Shown here piece by piece: positions 1 to 10,594 of a stretch of 64,000 nt of DNA. Each line of letters starts with the position of its first letter. Within the stretch, counting starts at the first letter, position 1. Source of the DNA: Mycolicibacterium sp. CH28 (lineage in GTDB: Bacteria; Actinomycetota; Actinomycetes; Mycobacteriales; Mycobacteriaceae); the NCBI RefSeq assembly GCF_004745805.1, contig NZ_SRLQ01000004.1, forward strand, positions 496,001 through 560,000, written 5' to 3'. Under the pieces are notes generated by a model. It saw only the letters and a program-made list of their open reading frames with translations. It made no database searches and was not told the DNA's origin. A program made the translations under genes and the position numbers.

Positions 1-1263
<1,263 letters not shown>

Positions 1264-2580
1264 CTAATCGACCGGTTGCAGAATCAGCCAGCCCTGCGGC
1301 GGAACCACCACCTGCTCGACGATGTCGGCCGGCGGCGCGGCGGTGCCACCGACCAGCTGGGCCGGGCCTCCGGTCAGCTCGGCGATCGGCAGCCGCATCG
1401 GTGAGTCGTCGATGTTGAGCGCGACGATCAGCGCGTCGTCACCGAGGCGGGTCTGGTAGGCGTAGGTGCGGTTGTCCAGGCTCAGCGCGGTGGTGGTGGC
1501 CCGGTGCAGCCACGGATTCCGCCGGCGCAGGCCGATCAGGTATTGATGCAGGTTCCATATCTCGCGCCCGGCGTCGTCCAGCTGCGGAGGCGGCATCCCG
1601 AACTCGGGGCGGACCGCGTCGTCACCGCCGGCCCGGTCCTCCTTGACGCCCAGATACCCCAGTTCGTCGCCGGCATAGACGGTGGGGACGCCACCGGTGG
1701 TGAACAGCAGTACCAAGGCGTGTGCCACCTGCTCGGCCCGCTCCAGTCGGCTGGCGATGCGGGTCACGTCGTGGTTGCCGACGAATGTCAGGGGTGCGAA
1801 CCGGGCCAGAAAGTCGTTGTGGCGCTGCAACGCCCAGTCCAGCTCGTGAAAGTTGCCGTCGTTGAGGCTGCTCCAGATCGCCTTCCACAGCTCGTACTGG
1901 GTCACCGAGTCGACGCCGGAGCCGGCGACGAAGGCGCTGTAGTCGCCGTGGATGACCTCGGCGACGAACCATGCGTCGGGATGAGCCTGGCGCACGCGGG
2001 GAAGCACTGTCGCCCAGAATGATTCGGGTACGGCGTAGGCGGCGTCGAGGCGCCAGCCGTCGGCGCCACGGGCCAGCCAGTGGTTCATGACGTCCACCGT
2101 GTAGTCGATGACGGCCGGGCTGCGGTGGTCGAGGGTGATCAGTTCGTCGTGGCCTTCGAAGGTGTGGAAGTGGCCGGGGCGACCGCGGAACCAGCCCGCC
2201 GAGTCCTGGTCACCGTCGTCGACTGCGCGGCGGTAGCGCTCGAAATCGGTTCCGACATGGTTGAAGACACCGTCGAGCAGCACCCGCAGGCCGCGCCGGT
2301 GTGCCTCGTCGACCAGCCGGTCGAAGTCGGCGTCGTCACCCAGCCGTGGGTCGATGCGGAAGTGGTCGGTGGTGTCATAACCGTGGGTTCGCGAGGTGAA
2401 CACCGGTCCCAGGGCGATGCCCGACGTTCCCAGTTCCACGGCGTGGTCGAGCCAGTCGACGATCCGGACCAGTCGGTGCTCGCTCGGCCCGGGCGGTTCG
2501 GGGGCGGGGAAGGCGCCGACGAACCCCAACGGGTAGACGTGCCACCAGATCGCGTGGCGCACCCAGTCCGGCCCGCTCAC
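1264..2580 (-). CDS. GH13 alpha-amylase family glycosidase
   Basis: Cytoplasmic (beta/alpha)8 glycoside hydrolase of 438 residues acting on alpha-glucosidic bonds. No signal peptide is seen. The family 13 catalytic motifs are present: nucleophile Asp179 in GWRLDA, acid/base Glu208 in VAEVIHGD, and transition-state Asp271 in FVGNHD. A short beta-sandwich C-domain follows to the end. The GTG start overlaps the stop of the upstream deaminase gene (GTGA), indicating translational coupling, so the longer upstream reading frame was not used. The substrate (maltodextrin, trehalose or another alpha-glucan) cannot be told from sequence. Confidence 0.88.
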   Translation of the reverse strand: MSGPDWVRHAIWWHVYPLGFVGAFPAPEPPGPSEHRLVRIVDWLDHAVELGTSGIALGPVFTSRTHGYDTTDHFRIDPRLGDDADFDRLVDEAHRRGLRVLLDGVFNHVGTDFERYRRAVDDGDQDSAGWFRGRPGHFHTFEGHDELITLDHRSPAVIDYTVDVMNHWLARGADGWRLDAAYAVPESFWATVLPRVRQAHPDAWFVAEVIHGDYSAFVAGSGVDSVTQYELWKAIWSSLNDGNFHELDWALQRHNDFLARFAPLTFVGNHDVTRIASRLERAEQVAHALVLLFTTGGVPTVYAGDELGYLGVKEDRAGGDDAVRPEFGMPPPQLDDAGREIWNLHQYLIGLRRRNPWLHRATTTALSLDNRTYAYQTRLGDDALIVALNIDDSPMRLPIAELTGGPAQLVGGTAAPPADIVEQVVVPPQGWLILQPVD

Positions 2581-3056
2581 CGGCGAAACTTCGCTGCGTA
2601 GAGCGTCATCATCTCGTCGCGGTACTGCGGCGCCGGCCCGTCGACCGCCAGCTGCGGGGCCACGGTGGTGATCGGCAGCGTGGCCACCGGGGGCGCCGGC
2701 ACCTGCCAATCGGCCAGCCACTGCGCCAACTGTGCCCCGGATGTCGCAAAGACGATGCGGCCCAGGCCAACCCATGCGTGCGCGGCGGCGCACATCGGGC
2801 AATGTTCGCCGGAGGTGTAAACCGTGGCGTCGGCTCGTTCGGCAGGCGAGAGGTTGCTCACCGCCCAGCGGGCGATCGCCAGCTCGGGGTGCGCGGTGGC
2901 GTCGCCGCCGGCGACATGGTTGTGGTCTTCGAACCGAACGCGACCCTGCGCGTCGACCAGGATCGAGCCGAAGGGTTCGTCACCGGTCGCCAAAGCGGTG
3001 CGGGCGAGTTCGACGCAGCGGCCGAGCCACCGGATGTCCTCGTCGCTGAGCGCCAC
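2577..3056 (-). CDS. Nucleoside/guanine deaminase family protein
   Basis: Zinc-dependent cytidine/deoxycytidylate deaminase-fold protein of 159 residues, the group that includes guanine deaminase and tRNA adenosine deaminase. The zinc site is visible as His56-Pro-Glu58 (HPE in place of the usual HAE), then Cys86 and Cys89 in HCPMC. Glu58 would be the proton shuttle. The GTG start is preceded by GAGTGAG. It lies between a rhomboid-like gene (12-nt gap) and the GH13 gene (4-nt overlap), so the three are probably co-transcribed. The base or nucleoside used is not evident. Bulk purine salvage is more likely than tRNA editing because tRNA-binding features are not obvious. Confidence 0.82.
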   Translation of the reverse strand: MALSDEDIRWLGRCVELARTALATGDEPFGSILVDAQGRVRFEDHNHVAGGDATAHPELAIARWAVSNLSPAERADATVYTSGEHCPMCAAAHAWVGLGRIVFATSGAQLAQWLADWQVPAPPVATLPITTVAPQLAVDGPAPQYRDEMMTLYAAKFRR

Positions 3057-3067
3057 GCTGACTCACT

Positions 3068-3778
3068 CTACGCAGCCGGTAGCCGAGAGCGGCGCAGGTG
3101 CAGCAACCGCGACGGGTCCAACGGGCGAGCGGGACGGCCGCGGGCCAGCGGGTAACACGCGAGTCCGACCAATGCCGCGCACAGGTGTCCGACCTGGGTG
3201 AACATCGGGTTGACGAGGAGGACCGCGGCGCCGCAACTACCCAGCACCAGCGCCAGGTAGAGCCAGCGCCACGGCCGGGCGATCCGGTAGGTCAGCAGGC
3301 CCACGATGCCGACGACGACGTAGCTGACCCCGATGTCGCGAGCGTTGAGGTATCTCGGGGAGACCGCCGACTCCTGGATCTGCCAGTACAGGAAGCCCTC
3401 GCTCAGGCAGGTGGCCACCACGTGGGCGATCAGCCCGGCGATCACGAAGCGCAGTGAGCCAAGCCAGCGTTCGGCCGGTGCGAGGAAGAGGCAGAACACC
3501 ACCAGATAGGGCCACCAGACGAAACCGTCGATCCACAGCAGGCTGGTGATCAGCACCCGGATCGGGTCGGAGGCAAGCTGGTGCAGGTTGGTCGAATCCT
3601 TGCGCAGCAGCCGCAGCAGATGCCACCGCGGCAAGAGGTGCTGGACGGCGGTCGTGGAGAACAACACCGTCAGCCAGATGAAGGTCACCGGCGCATCGCC
3701 GATGGAGTGCGCGACCCGCTGCGGCCAGCCGTGACGACGCGCGGCGGCCGGGGACGTCTGGATCGACCCATCGTGCAC
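3068..3778 (-). CDS. Rhomboid-like integral membrane protein
   Basis: Membrane protein of 236 residues with about six hydrophobic segments, matching the actinobacterial rhomboid-like group. A GVSY motif around residue 150 sits where rhomboid proteases have GxSx, and a late GHLCAALVGL segment sits where they have the catalytic His, so a Ser-His dyad may be kept. The C-terminal tail is Arg/Pro-rich and probably cytoplasmic. It is first in a likely operon with the deaminase and glycosidase genes. The GTG start has no strong ribosome site. Protease activity is inferred only. It could equally be a non-catalytic membrane chaperone. Confidence 0.68.
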   Translation of the reverse strand: MHDGSIQTSPAAARRHGWPQRVAHSIGDAPVTFIWLTVLFSTTAVQHLLPRWHLLRLLRKDSTNLHQLASDPIRVLITSLLWIDGFVWWPYLVVFCLFLAPAERWLGSLRFVIAGLIAHVVATCLSEGFLYWQIQESAVSPRYLNARDIGVSYVVVGIVGLLTYRIARPWRWLYLALVLGSCGAAVLLVNPMFTQVGHLCAALVGLACYPLARGRPARPLDPSRLLHLRRSRLPAA

Positions 3779-3815
3779 GTGTCGACCTTACGTCCGCCTC
3801 AGGTCTGCCGGGGTC

Positions 3816-5519
3816 TCAGTCGCTGCAGCAACTCTTCTCGAAAACCTCGAGGCGGCAGGCGCACGAGGCCAGGATCGGCACGTCGGCGCGGGCTTTGGCC
3901 AGGTCGAGCTGGTGGCCGATGATCAGGGCCTCGGCGGTGCGCCCGAGTCGCTGCAGGCACTCGTGGTAGCCGTGCAGGCTCCACACATTGCCGGGATGCT
4001 GGCAGGGCCGGCTCAGGGTCGGGTCCAGTCCGAGGTCGGCCGCGTAGACCGCCGCGGCCTCCTCGATGTGCCCCTGCTCCATCAGCAGCGCGCCGTAAGC
4101 GTGTCGGGTGGGCTGCATCCAGCCCCACGGTTCGTCGTAGGGCAGCGCGTCGTCGAGCTCGATGGACCGCCGCAGATGGTCAAAGGCTTCCTCGTAATTG
4201 CCTGCACGGTAGGCGATTTCGCCGTCGAGCATGGCCGCGGCCACGGCCAGGATGTCCCGGCTGGTGTTGTTGAACAGGTAGCGAGACTCGGGGACCCGGG
4301 CGTAGGCCTGGAGGAACGCCTCCCGCTCGGCGGCGGCCTGGGTCAGCTGCCCCTTGGCGGCGTGCGCGACACCGCGTCCGTAATGGATGGTAGCGGTTGT
4401 GCTGCAATACAATTCGGGGCTATCGGGTAGCGGCTCGGCGATCAGCGCGTCCCAGCGGCCGAACCTGATCAGTACGTGCACCCGAAGCGGCACGAACGCT
4501 TCCAGCCAGTCCGCCATCGGAGGTGATTCGATGGACAGCAGCTCGGGAGTGAGTTGTCCGGACAGTTCGTCGGCCGCTTCCAGGGCGATCTGCAATTGAC
4601 CGGCGAACATTGCCGAGTAGACGACGAAGTGCAGGTCGTGTGCGCGGTATAGCGAGTAGAAGTTCAGTGGACCGTCGTGTTCGACGAAGCGCCGGTCGGC
4701 CCGGACCGCGGCATGATTGGCCAGCACCGAGTCCCGGTACTGACCGCACAGCACGTCGATGTGGGACGGCATGTGCTGGAGGTGGCCCGCGTCGGGCACC
4801 AGGCCGCGCAGCAGGTCGGCGGCGGGCAGGGCATCTTCGGGGTGTGCCGACATCTCCATCGCGTGGATATAGAGATGCAAGATGCCGGGGTGCGCCCGGC
4901 CGATATCGGTGGTGAGCGCATGGTCCAGCAGCCGTTTGGCCTCCACCACCCGTGATCCCGGTGCCGGTTCGCCGGTTTTGGTGTCCCACAACATCCACGC
5001 GGTGAGGTTCACCAGTGCATCGGCGGCCAGCGCCAGCACGTCGACATCGTCGGGATAGGCGGTCGCCACCTCGGTCATGGCCTCGGCGTAGGCGGTGTGG
5101 CCGGCGGCCAGCGCCTCGGCGTCGTCGGGGTCATCGGTGGGGAAGCGGGTGGCCAGCGCAGCGATCAGGGCCTGTTCGACGACGCTGACGCGGCTCGTGG
5201 CGGCCAGCTTGAGCTCCATCCGGGCCCGGGCCAGTGAGGCCGCCAGGTCGACGGGGTCGAAGGCGTCCCAGGCCTTGTTGTAGTTGGGTCCGATCGCGTA
5301 CGCGATACCCCATCGGGCGATCGCCAGGTCGGCGTCGAGTGCCAGGGCGCGCTCGAAGCACTTGATGGCTTCCTCGTGGTTGAAGGCGTAGGTCCACACC
5401 AGCCCTCGGTCGAACCAGATCTGTGCCTGCGGCGAGTGGGTGTCGACGGGGCGGTGGTAGTCGCCGAGGTCGTAATACGGCTCGATGTCGAGAGCGGTGG
5501 TGCCGCGCGGAACTGCCAT
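3816..5519 (-). CDS. TPR-repeat protein with conserved His motifs and Cys-rich tail
   Basis: A 567-residue cytoplasmic protein. An early TPR pair (about residues 30-75, FDRGLVWTYAFNHEEAIKCF) is followed by a helical body and further TPRs near the C-terminus. The middle carries HPGILHLYIHAMEMSAHPED and HLQHMPSHIDV. The HxxxxHxxxH and HMPSHI pattern recurs in this poorly described bacterial TPR family and looks like a metal-binding or catalytic site rather than scaffold. The last residues contain CAC and CC, adding a thiol cluster. ATG is chosen because AAGGTGAG stands just upstream; an in-frame extension to 5648 lacks such a site. No function is known to me. Confidence 0.75.
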   Translation of the reverse strand: MAVPRGTTALDIEPYYDLGDYHRPVDTHSPQAQIWFDRGLVWTYAFNHEEAIKCFERALALDADLAIARWGIAYAIGPNYNKAWDAFDPVDLAASLARARMELKLAATSRVSVVEQALIAALATRFPTDDPDDAEALAAGHTAYAEAMTEVATAYPDDVDVLALAADALVNLTAWMLWDTKTGEPAPGSRVVEAKRLLDHALTTDIGRAHPGILHLYIHAMEMSAHPEDALPAADLLRGLVPDAGHLQHMPSHIDVLCGQYRDSVLANHAAVRADRRFVEHDGPLNFYSLYRAHDLHFVVYSAMFAGQLQIALEAADELSGQLTPELLSIESPPMADWLEAFVPLRVHVLIRFGRWDALIAEPLPDSPELYCSTTATIHYGRGVAHAAKGQLTQAAAEREAFLQAYARVPESRYLFNNTSRDILAVAAAMLDGEIAYRAGNYEEAFDHLRRSIELDDALPYDEPWGWMQPTRHAYGALLMEQGHIEEAAAVYAADLGLDPTLSRPCQHPGNVWSLHGYHECLQRLGRTAEALIIGHQLDLAKARADVPILASCACRLEVFEKSCCSD

Positions 5520-5619
5520 GGCGCTCACCTTAATCAGTGCCGCCCCAGCCCGCGAGCAGACACCCACTCGTATGAATTCGGCACTATCCGTGCGACTTTG
5601 CGTCTGCTCGCGCCAAACC

Positions 5620-7209
5620 CTAGTGGCCGGCCACGATATCGGACTCATCGACTGTGACGGGCTCCTTGGCCGCCGGTAGCAGCGAATAGGCCAGGCAGAC
5701 CACGGCGAAGAACAGATAGCCCAGCGCCGCTTGGGGATTGGCCGCCCAGGATATCTCCGGGGCGTGAATCAACCCGATGAACGACAGGACGGCAGCCACC
5801 GCCGAGGCCAGCGCTGCGTAGCGGAACTTCTTCTCCAGGATGAACGTCACCATGCTGCCCAGCAGCAGCCCGACCAGGATCGCCCCCTCGCCGAGGGTCT
5901 GCAGCCCGTCGTAGACCACACCGGCGCCGCCGAGCGCGTCCATGCCGACCTTGGCCGCCGACGTCCCGGCGGCATTGAGGGCGTTGTCGATCAGCCCACT
6001 GGCCCACTGCGCCAGGTTGGGCAGCAGCGCGGCGACGACGGCCACCGCGTGCAGTCGAGGCACCGCCTGGAAGGCCTGTGCCCCGATCAGCAGGCCGATG
6101 TAGAGCAGGATCGGCACGATCGCTGGCACCGGCAGCAGTGTGGCCAGGACGCCGAAGAGACCCAAGAAGCACAGCAGACCGATCGCGACACCGCTGGCCA
6201 GCGAGTAGCCCACCCGCCCGCCGGCGTCTTTCCAACCGGGGTGTCCGATGTAGACCGCGGGCGGGAACGGCGAACCGAACGCCGATCCGATGACCGCACC
6301 GGCCCCGTCGGCCAGCAGCACGCTGCGCAGGTTGTAGTTGTCACCGGCGGCAGCGGCGCTCTCGACATTGCTCATTGCCTCGGTGAAGTTGTAGACGCCC
6401 AGCGGGATCGCGGTGCCCAGCAACGGGGCCAGGTGCGCCAGCCCGGAGAACAGCAGATCCAGGCGCAGGTCCGGGATGCCGATCGCGATGTCGGAGACCG
6501 CCTTGCTGACATCCGGTGCCGACATGAAGCCACCGATCCAGCCGATCGCGGTGCCGACGAGCAGCGCGACCAGGCCGACCGGGATATTGCCGGGCAGCTT
6601 CACATCGGTGAAGAAGCCGATCAGGATGATGGCCAGCACCGGCAGACCGATCCAGGCCGCCTCCCACATCTGCGCCGCCGGCCGCATCGAGATGAAGGTG
6701 ATCGAGATGCCGGCCAGCGTGCCCAGCATGGCCGCGCGGGGGGTGAGCTTGCGGATGTAGGGGCCGACGAAGCCGCCGATGATGACGATGACGCCGATCA
6801 TGAACGCCCACGCCAGACCCGACTTCCACGCCTCGATCGGGTCTTTGGTGGCCAGGTAGACGGGCAGCATGACGACGAACACCACGATGAACATGTGCGG
6901 CACGCTGGGCCCGTAGGGCAGGGCGGTGACGTCGGTCCGGTTCTCCCGCTGCGCCAGCCGCCTGGCCAGGAAGGTGTAGTAGAGGTTGCCCAGCACCAGT
7001 GCCACCCCCAGCGCCGGCAGCACGGTGCCGAGCACGTCGTCGGCGGGCAGCTTGATCACGCCGATCATCAGGGTGGTCAGCGTCAGGACGTTGACCAGGA
7101 TGTTGAAACCCAGCCCGAAGAATGCGTTCAGATCACCGCGGGTCCACCAGGCGAACTTCTCGTCGGCCGGGGGCGAGGAGGCGGGCTGGGCGGTGATGTC
7201 GGTGCTCAT
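5620..7209 (-). CDS. NCS2/AzgA-type purine-xanthine permease family transporter
   Basis: Polytopic inner-membrane permease of 529 residues with 12-14 hydrophobic segments. The overall pattern (TRGDLNAFFGLGFNILVN near the start, PYGPSVPHMF near residue 100, NFTEAMSNVESAAAAGDNYN in the middle) fits the xanthine/uracil (NCS2) superfamily, probably a proton symporter for a nucleobase or related heterocycle. An ATG six codons further upstream lies over the ribosome site itself (AGGAGGCCGTCAG), so the start used here is better. Divergent from the thioesterase gene across 175 bp. The actual substrate is not determinable. Confidence 0.82.
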   Translation of the reverse strand: MSTDITAQPASSPPADEKFAWWTRGDLNAFFGLGFNILVNVLTLTTLMIGVIKLPADDVLGTVLPALGVALVLGNLYYTFLARRLAQRENRTDVTALPYGPSVPHMFIVVFVVMLPVYLATKDPIEAWKSGLAWAFMIGVIVIIGGFVGPYIRKLTPRAAMLGTLAGISITFISMRPAAQMWEAAWIGLPVLAIILIGFFTDVKLPGNIPVGLVALLVGTAIGWIGGFMSAPDVSKAVSDIAIGIPDLRLDLLFSGLAHLAPLLGTAIPLGVYNFTEAMSNVESAAAAGDNYNLRSVLLADGAGAVIGSAFGSPFPPAVYIGHPGWKDAGGRVGYSLASGVAIGLLCFLGLFGVLATLLPVPAIVPILLYIGLLIGAQAFQAVPRLHAVAVVAALLPNLAQWASGLIDNALNAAGTSAAKVGMDALGGAGVVYDGLQTLGEGAILVGLLLGSMVTFILEKKFRYAALASAVAAVLSFIGLIHAPEISWAANPQAALGYLFFAVVCLAYSLLPAAKEPVTVDESDIVAGH

Positions 7210-7384
7210 CTGACGGCCTCCTGGCATCGGGACAGCGGGCGCGGCTCGAGCCGGTCTCGTGCTTCGCTACCTGCAGATTCTCGACACTCGCATTCCGAAT
7301 GGGGAACGGCTGTGTGTCAATCGTGTTAGCCGCTCGGCGGGACGGCGGTTAGACACCCCGGGGGCACCGTGTTCTAGTGCAGGA

Positions 7385-8008
7385 ATGCTGGAATTCACCG
7401 TCGAGGATCGCTCGGCCGACGACATCGCGCGGATGCGGGCGATCTACGAACCGCTGGCCGAATCGGTGCGCGAGCTGGTCGACGCGACGATCCGGACCGA
7501 GGTAGACGCCGAGACCGTCGCCGCGGTCAAGGCCGATGTCGATGCTGCGGTGGACCGGCTGCGCAGTCGCCAGATCGACGGCGCGTTCGGGGTGCGGCGC
7601 ACCACCGCCGGGGAGAGCATGAGCTGGGGCAACGCCGTCATCGGGATTCGCAACGCGATTGCCCCTCCGCTGGTGACGCACCGCGACCCGGGTGGCCGGC
7701 GATGGACCGACTTTCACCTCGGTGCGGCCTACGAGGGCCCTCCCGGGCACGTCCACGGTGGGGTGTCGGCGCTGATCCTCGACCACGTCCTCGGCGAGGC
7801 CGCCAGCCCAGACGCCAAGCCGCGATTCACCGGCAGCATCACGGTGCGCTACCTGCGGGCCACCCCGCTGGGGCCGCTGCACGCCGAAGCCGCGATCACC
7901 CGGGTCGACGGCGTGAAAACCTTTTGCTCCGGTCACATTTCGGATGCCGAGGGCATCACCGTGGAGGCCGAGGGCGTGTTCATCACGCCCCGCTGGTTGC
8001 GCGACTGA
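7385..8008 (+). CDS. PaaI-type hotdog-fold acyl-CoA thioesterase
   Basis: A 207-residue single hotdog-domain protein. A helical N-terminus (about residues 1-75) precedes the thioesterase core, whose signature HGGVSALILDHVLGE carries the HGG turn and the Asp typical of acyl-CoA hydrolases. ITVRYLRATPLG forms the long central strand. It presumably hydrolyses an acyl- or aryl-CoA in the cytoplasm. ATG was preferred to an upstream in-frame start because the homologous fold begins there. It is convergent with the sulfatase gene with only 2 bp between stops. Confidence 0.82.
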   Translation: MLEFTVEDRSADDIARMRAIYEPLAESVRELVDATIRTEVDAETVAAVKADVDAAVDRLRSRQIDGAFGVRRTTAGESMSWGNAVIGIRNAIAPPLVTHRDPGGRRWTDFHLGAAYEGPPGHVHGGVSALILDHVLGEAASPDAKPRFTGSITVRYLRATPLGPLHAEAAITRVDGVKTFCSGHISDAEGITVEAEGVFITPRWLRD

Positions 8009-8010
8009 GG

Positions 8011-10464
8011 CTACTGCTTGCCCATCGCGAGCTTGAGCCGATCCGCCGGGGTGATCAGGTGGTCGTGGTTGTCCTCGCCGATGTCGATCTGCACCCAGTC
8101 GATCCGGCCGGTGAACGCGTTGTCGGCGGGCCCGTAGTCCGGGGAGGCCGGCGATCCGGTGTCGCGTCCGACATCGCAGGCCTCGTCGGCCGAGAAGCCC
8201 ATCGGGATGGTGATCTCCACTCGGCCGGTCCCGACGGCCTTGCCGTCGTGGTAGAGGGTGACGGTGCCGCCCTTGGCCAATCCGCCTCCGTCGTAGGCGA
8301 ATTCCACGCGTACCTGATGCTTGCCGGCCGGCAGCGGCTGGTCGGCGGCGATGATGAAGTACTGGATGCCGAAGAAGTTGTAGCAGTATTTGAGTCGTCC
8401 GTCGTGGACGTAGAGGGCCCAGCCGCCGACCTGCCCGCCCTGGGTGCAGATCACCCCGGCTGCGCCGCCGTCGGGCACGAGGACGTCGGCGGTCACCGAG
8501 TGCGATTTGTTCTTGATGTTGAGCACGCAGCCCTCGGCGACCCGCATGCCGTCGAAGAGCAGCTGACGGGTGCCGCGGATCAGCTGGGGGCGACCGGCGA
8601 TATCCGGGTTGATCCGCTCGAAGGACCGGTCATCGAGCGGGACGACGTTGTACTTCACCGCCTCGATGAGCCAAAGCCTTTGTAGCTCAGCAAGTTTCTC
8701 CGGATTCTCGGCCGCCAGATTGCGGGCCTGGGTCCAGTCATCGGGACCGTAGAGCTCCCAGACGTCTGCGTCGAAGGCCGGCGGGGTGTCCGCCTTCCAT
8801 GGAGTGCGGTGCTTGGTACATGCGGTCCAGCCGTTGTGGTAGATCCCGCGGTTGCCCATGATCTCGAAGTACTGAACAACGTGCGATTCCGGCGAGCCCG
8901 CGTCGCGCAGCGTCGGCAACATGCTCACCCCTTCCAGCGGTGCCTGCTGGATACCGTTGACGCTGAACGGTGCCGGAATGCCGGCAGCCTCGAGGATGGT
9001 CGGTGCGACGTCGATGACATGGTGGAACTGGGTGCGCAACGAGCCGGTGTCGGCCACGCCGTTGGGCCAGTGCACGATGGTGCCATTGCGGGTGCCGCCC
9101 CAGTGCGAGGCGACCTGCTTGGTCCACTGGTAAGGCGTGCACAGGGCGTGGGCCCACCCGACCGCGTAGTGGTTGTAGGCCTCCGGGGTGCCGAAGTCGT
9201 CGATCTTGGACAGCAGGAATTCGGTGGTCTCGATGCCGGCCATGCCGTTGAGCACGGTCATCTCGTTGAAGCAGCCAATCGGGGTGCCTTCCGCGGAGGC
9301 CCCGTTGTCGCCGATGATGTAGTAGATCAGCGTGTCGTCGAGAACCCCGAGATCGGCCAGGGTATCGACCACCCGGCCCACCTCGTGGTCGGTCTGCTCG
9401 AGGAAGCCGGCATAGATCTCCATCTGCCGGGCCAGCACCGGTTTCAGCTCGTCGGACATGTCATCCCAGGCCGGGATCTCGTCGTGGCGGTGCGTCAGCT
9501 CGGCGGTGTCGGGGATGACCCCCAACTTTTTCTGCCGGGCGAAGATCTTCTCCCGCAACGCATCCCAGCCCTGGTCGAACTTTCCACGGTACTTGTCCGA
9601 CCACTCTGCTGGGACGTGGTGCGGGGCGTGGGTGGCGCCGGGGGCGAAGTACATGAAGAAGGGCTTGTCGGGCATCAGCGCCTTCTGCTGGCGCACCCAG
9701 GTGATGGCGTGGTCGGCCAGATCCTCGGTGAGGGTGTAACCCTCCTCGGGGGTACGGGGCGGTTCGACCGGTGTCGTGCCCTCGTACAGGCCCGGGTAGT
9801 ACTGGTTGGCTTCGCCACCGACGAACCCGTAGAAATACTCGAATCCGGATCCGGTGGGCCACTGGTGGAACGGGCCGACCGGGGAGACCTCCCAGAGCGG
9901 AACCTCGTGACACTTGCCGAACTGCGCGGTCGAATAACCGTTGAGCTTCAGGGTTTCGGCGATCGGCGCCTTGTCCTTGGGCCGGATGCTGCTGTTGCCG
10001 GGGGCCGAGGTGGCCATCTCGGTGATGGCGCCCATACCCACCGAGTGGTGGTTGCGCCCGGTCAGCAAGGCCTGGCGGGTGGGGGAGCACAGGGCGGTGG
10101 TGTGGAACCGGTTGAGTTTGAGACCGTTTCCGGCCAGCCGTTCGGCGACCGGGGTGTTGCATGGCCCGCCGAAGGCCGACGAGGCGGCGAAGCCGACGTC
10201 GTCGATGAGCACGACCAGGACGTTGGGTGCCCCCTGTGGGGGGCGCAGCGTGGTGATCGGCGGGTAGCTGGTGTCGGGGTCCTTGGCGTCATAGGTTGTC
10301 AACCCGACGTGCTGGGTATCGGGGATCGGCAATACGTCGCGGCGCACCCGGGGCGCATCGGCGGTGACGGGAGGGCTGGCCGGCGTGCCGGCGGCCTTCT
10401 TGGCCGGTTTGGCTGTCTTCCCGGATTTGGAACCGGCTGTGCGCTGTGACGATGATTTCGCCAT
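8011..10464 (-). CDS. Large formylglycine-type arylsulfatase
   Basis: An 817-residue sulfatase hydrolysing sulfate esters. The sulfatase motif ALCSPTRQALLTGR puts Cys126 in the CxPxR context recognised by formylglycine-generating enzyme; the metal site begins with VLIDDVGF (Asp88-Asp89). The catalytic domain spans roughly residues 78-560, and the long C-terminal part is beta-rich and resembles a concanavalin-type sandwich. There is no signal peptide; the first 40 residues are Lys/Ala/Ser-rich and histone-tail-like, suggesting a cytoplasmic enzyme. AGGAGGACGG lies just before the chosen ATG, which excludes a 34-residue longer version. Substrate unknown; aryl or alkyl sulfates are usual for this group. 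Confidence 0.92.
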   Translation of the reverse strand: MAKSSSQRTAGSKSGKTAKPAKKAAGTPASPPVTADAPRVRRDVLPIPDTQHVGLTTYDAKDPDTSYPPITTLRPPQGAPNVLVVLIDDVGFAASSAFGGPCNTPVAERLAGNGLKLNRFHTTALCSPTRQALLTGRNHHSVGMGAITEMATSAPGNSSIRPKDKAPIAETLKLNGYSTAQFGKCHEVPLWEVSPVGPFHQWPTGSGFEYFYGFVGGEANQYYPGLYEGTTPVEPPRTPEEGYTLTEDLADHAITWVRQQKALMPDKPFFMYFAPGATHAPHHVPAEWSDKYRGKFDQGWDALREKIFARQKKLGVIPDTAELTHRHDEIPAWDDMSDELKPVLARQMEIYAGFLEQTDHEVGRVVDTLADLGVLDDTLIYYIIGDNGASAEGTPIGCFNEMTVLNGMAGIETTEFLLSKIDDFGTPEAYNHYAVGWAHALCTPYQWTKQVASHWGGTRNGTIVHWPNGVADTGSLRTQFHHVIDVAPTILEAAGIPAPFSVNGIQQAPLEGVSMLPTLRDAGSPESHVVQYFEIMGNRGIYHNGWTACTKHRTPWKADTPPAFDADVWELYGPDDWTQARNLAAENPEKLAELQRLWLIEAVKYNVVPLDDRSFERINPDIAGRPQLIRGTRQLLFDGMRVAEGCVLNIKNKSHSVTADVLVPDGGAAGVICTQGGQVGGWALYVHDGRLKYCYNFFGIQYFIIAADQPLPAGKHQVRVEFAYDGGGLAKGGTVTLYHDGKAVGTGRVEITIPMGFSADEACDVGRDTGSPASPDYGPADNAFTGRIDWVQIDIGEDNHDHLITPADRLKLAMGKQ

Positions 10465-10594
10465 CCGTCCTCCTGAGCGTTGCGGTGACCACGTCTCGAA
10501 CCCCGAAGCGGGCGCAAGCCTACGCTGCGCAGCAGACGGCCAGGTGGGATCGACACGGTTCACCACAACGACTTAGCCGGGTAGGTTCCCAGCA

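Noticed and set aside
5731..7329. 532-codon open frame on the plus strand
   Set aside because: Mirror of the NCS2 permease gene; low-complexity Arg/Gln/Asp-rich translation.
7365..7380. GTGTTCTA half-site before the thioesterase gene
   Set aside because: Only half of a KstR-type palindrome; the left arm does not match.
8809..10449. 546-codon open frame on the plus strand
   Set aside because: Runs opposite the sulfatase gene; produced by high GC at third positions. No ribosome site and no family motifs.
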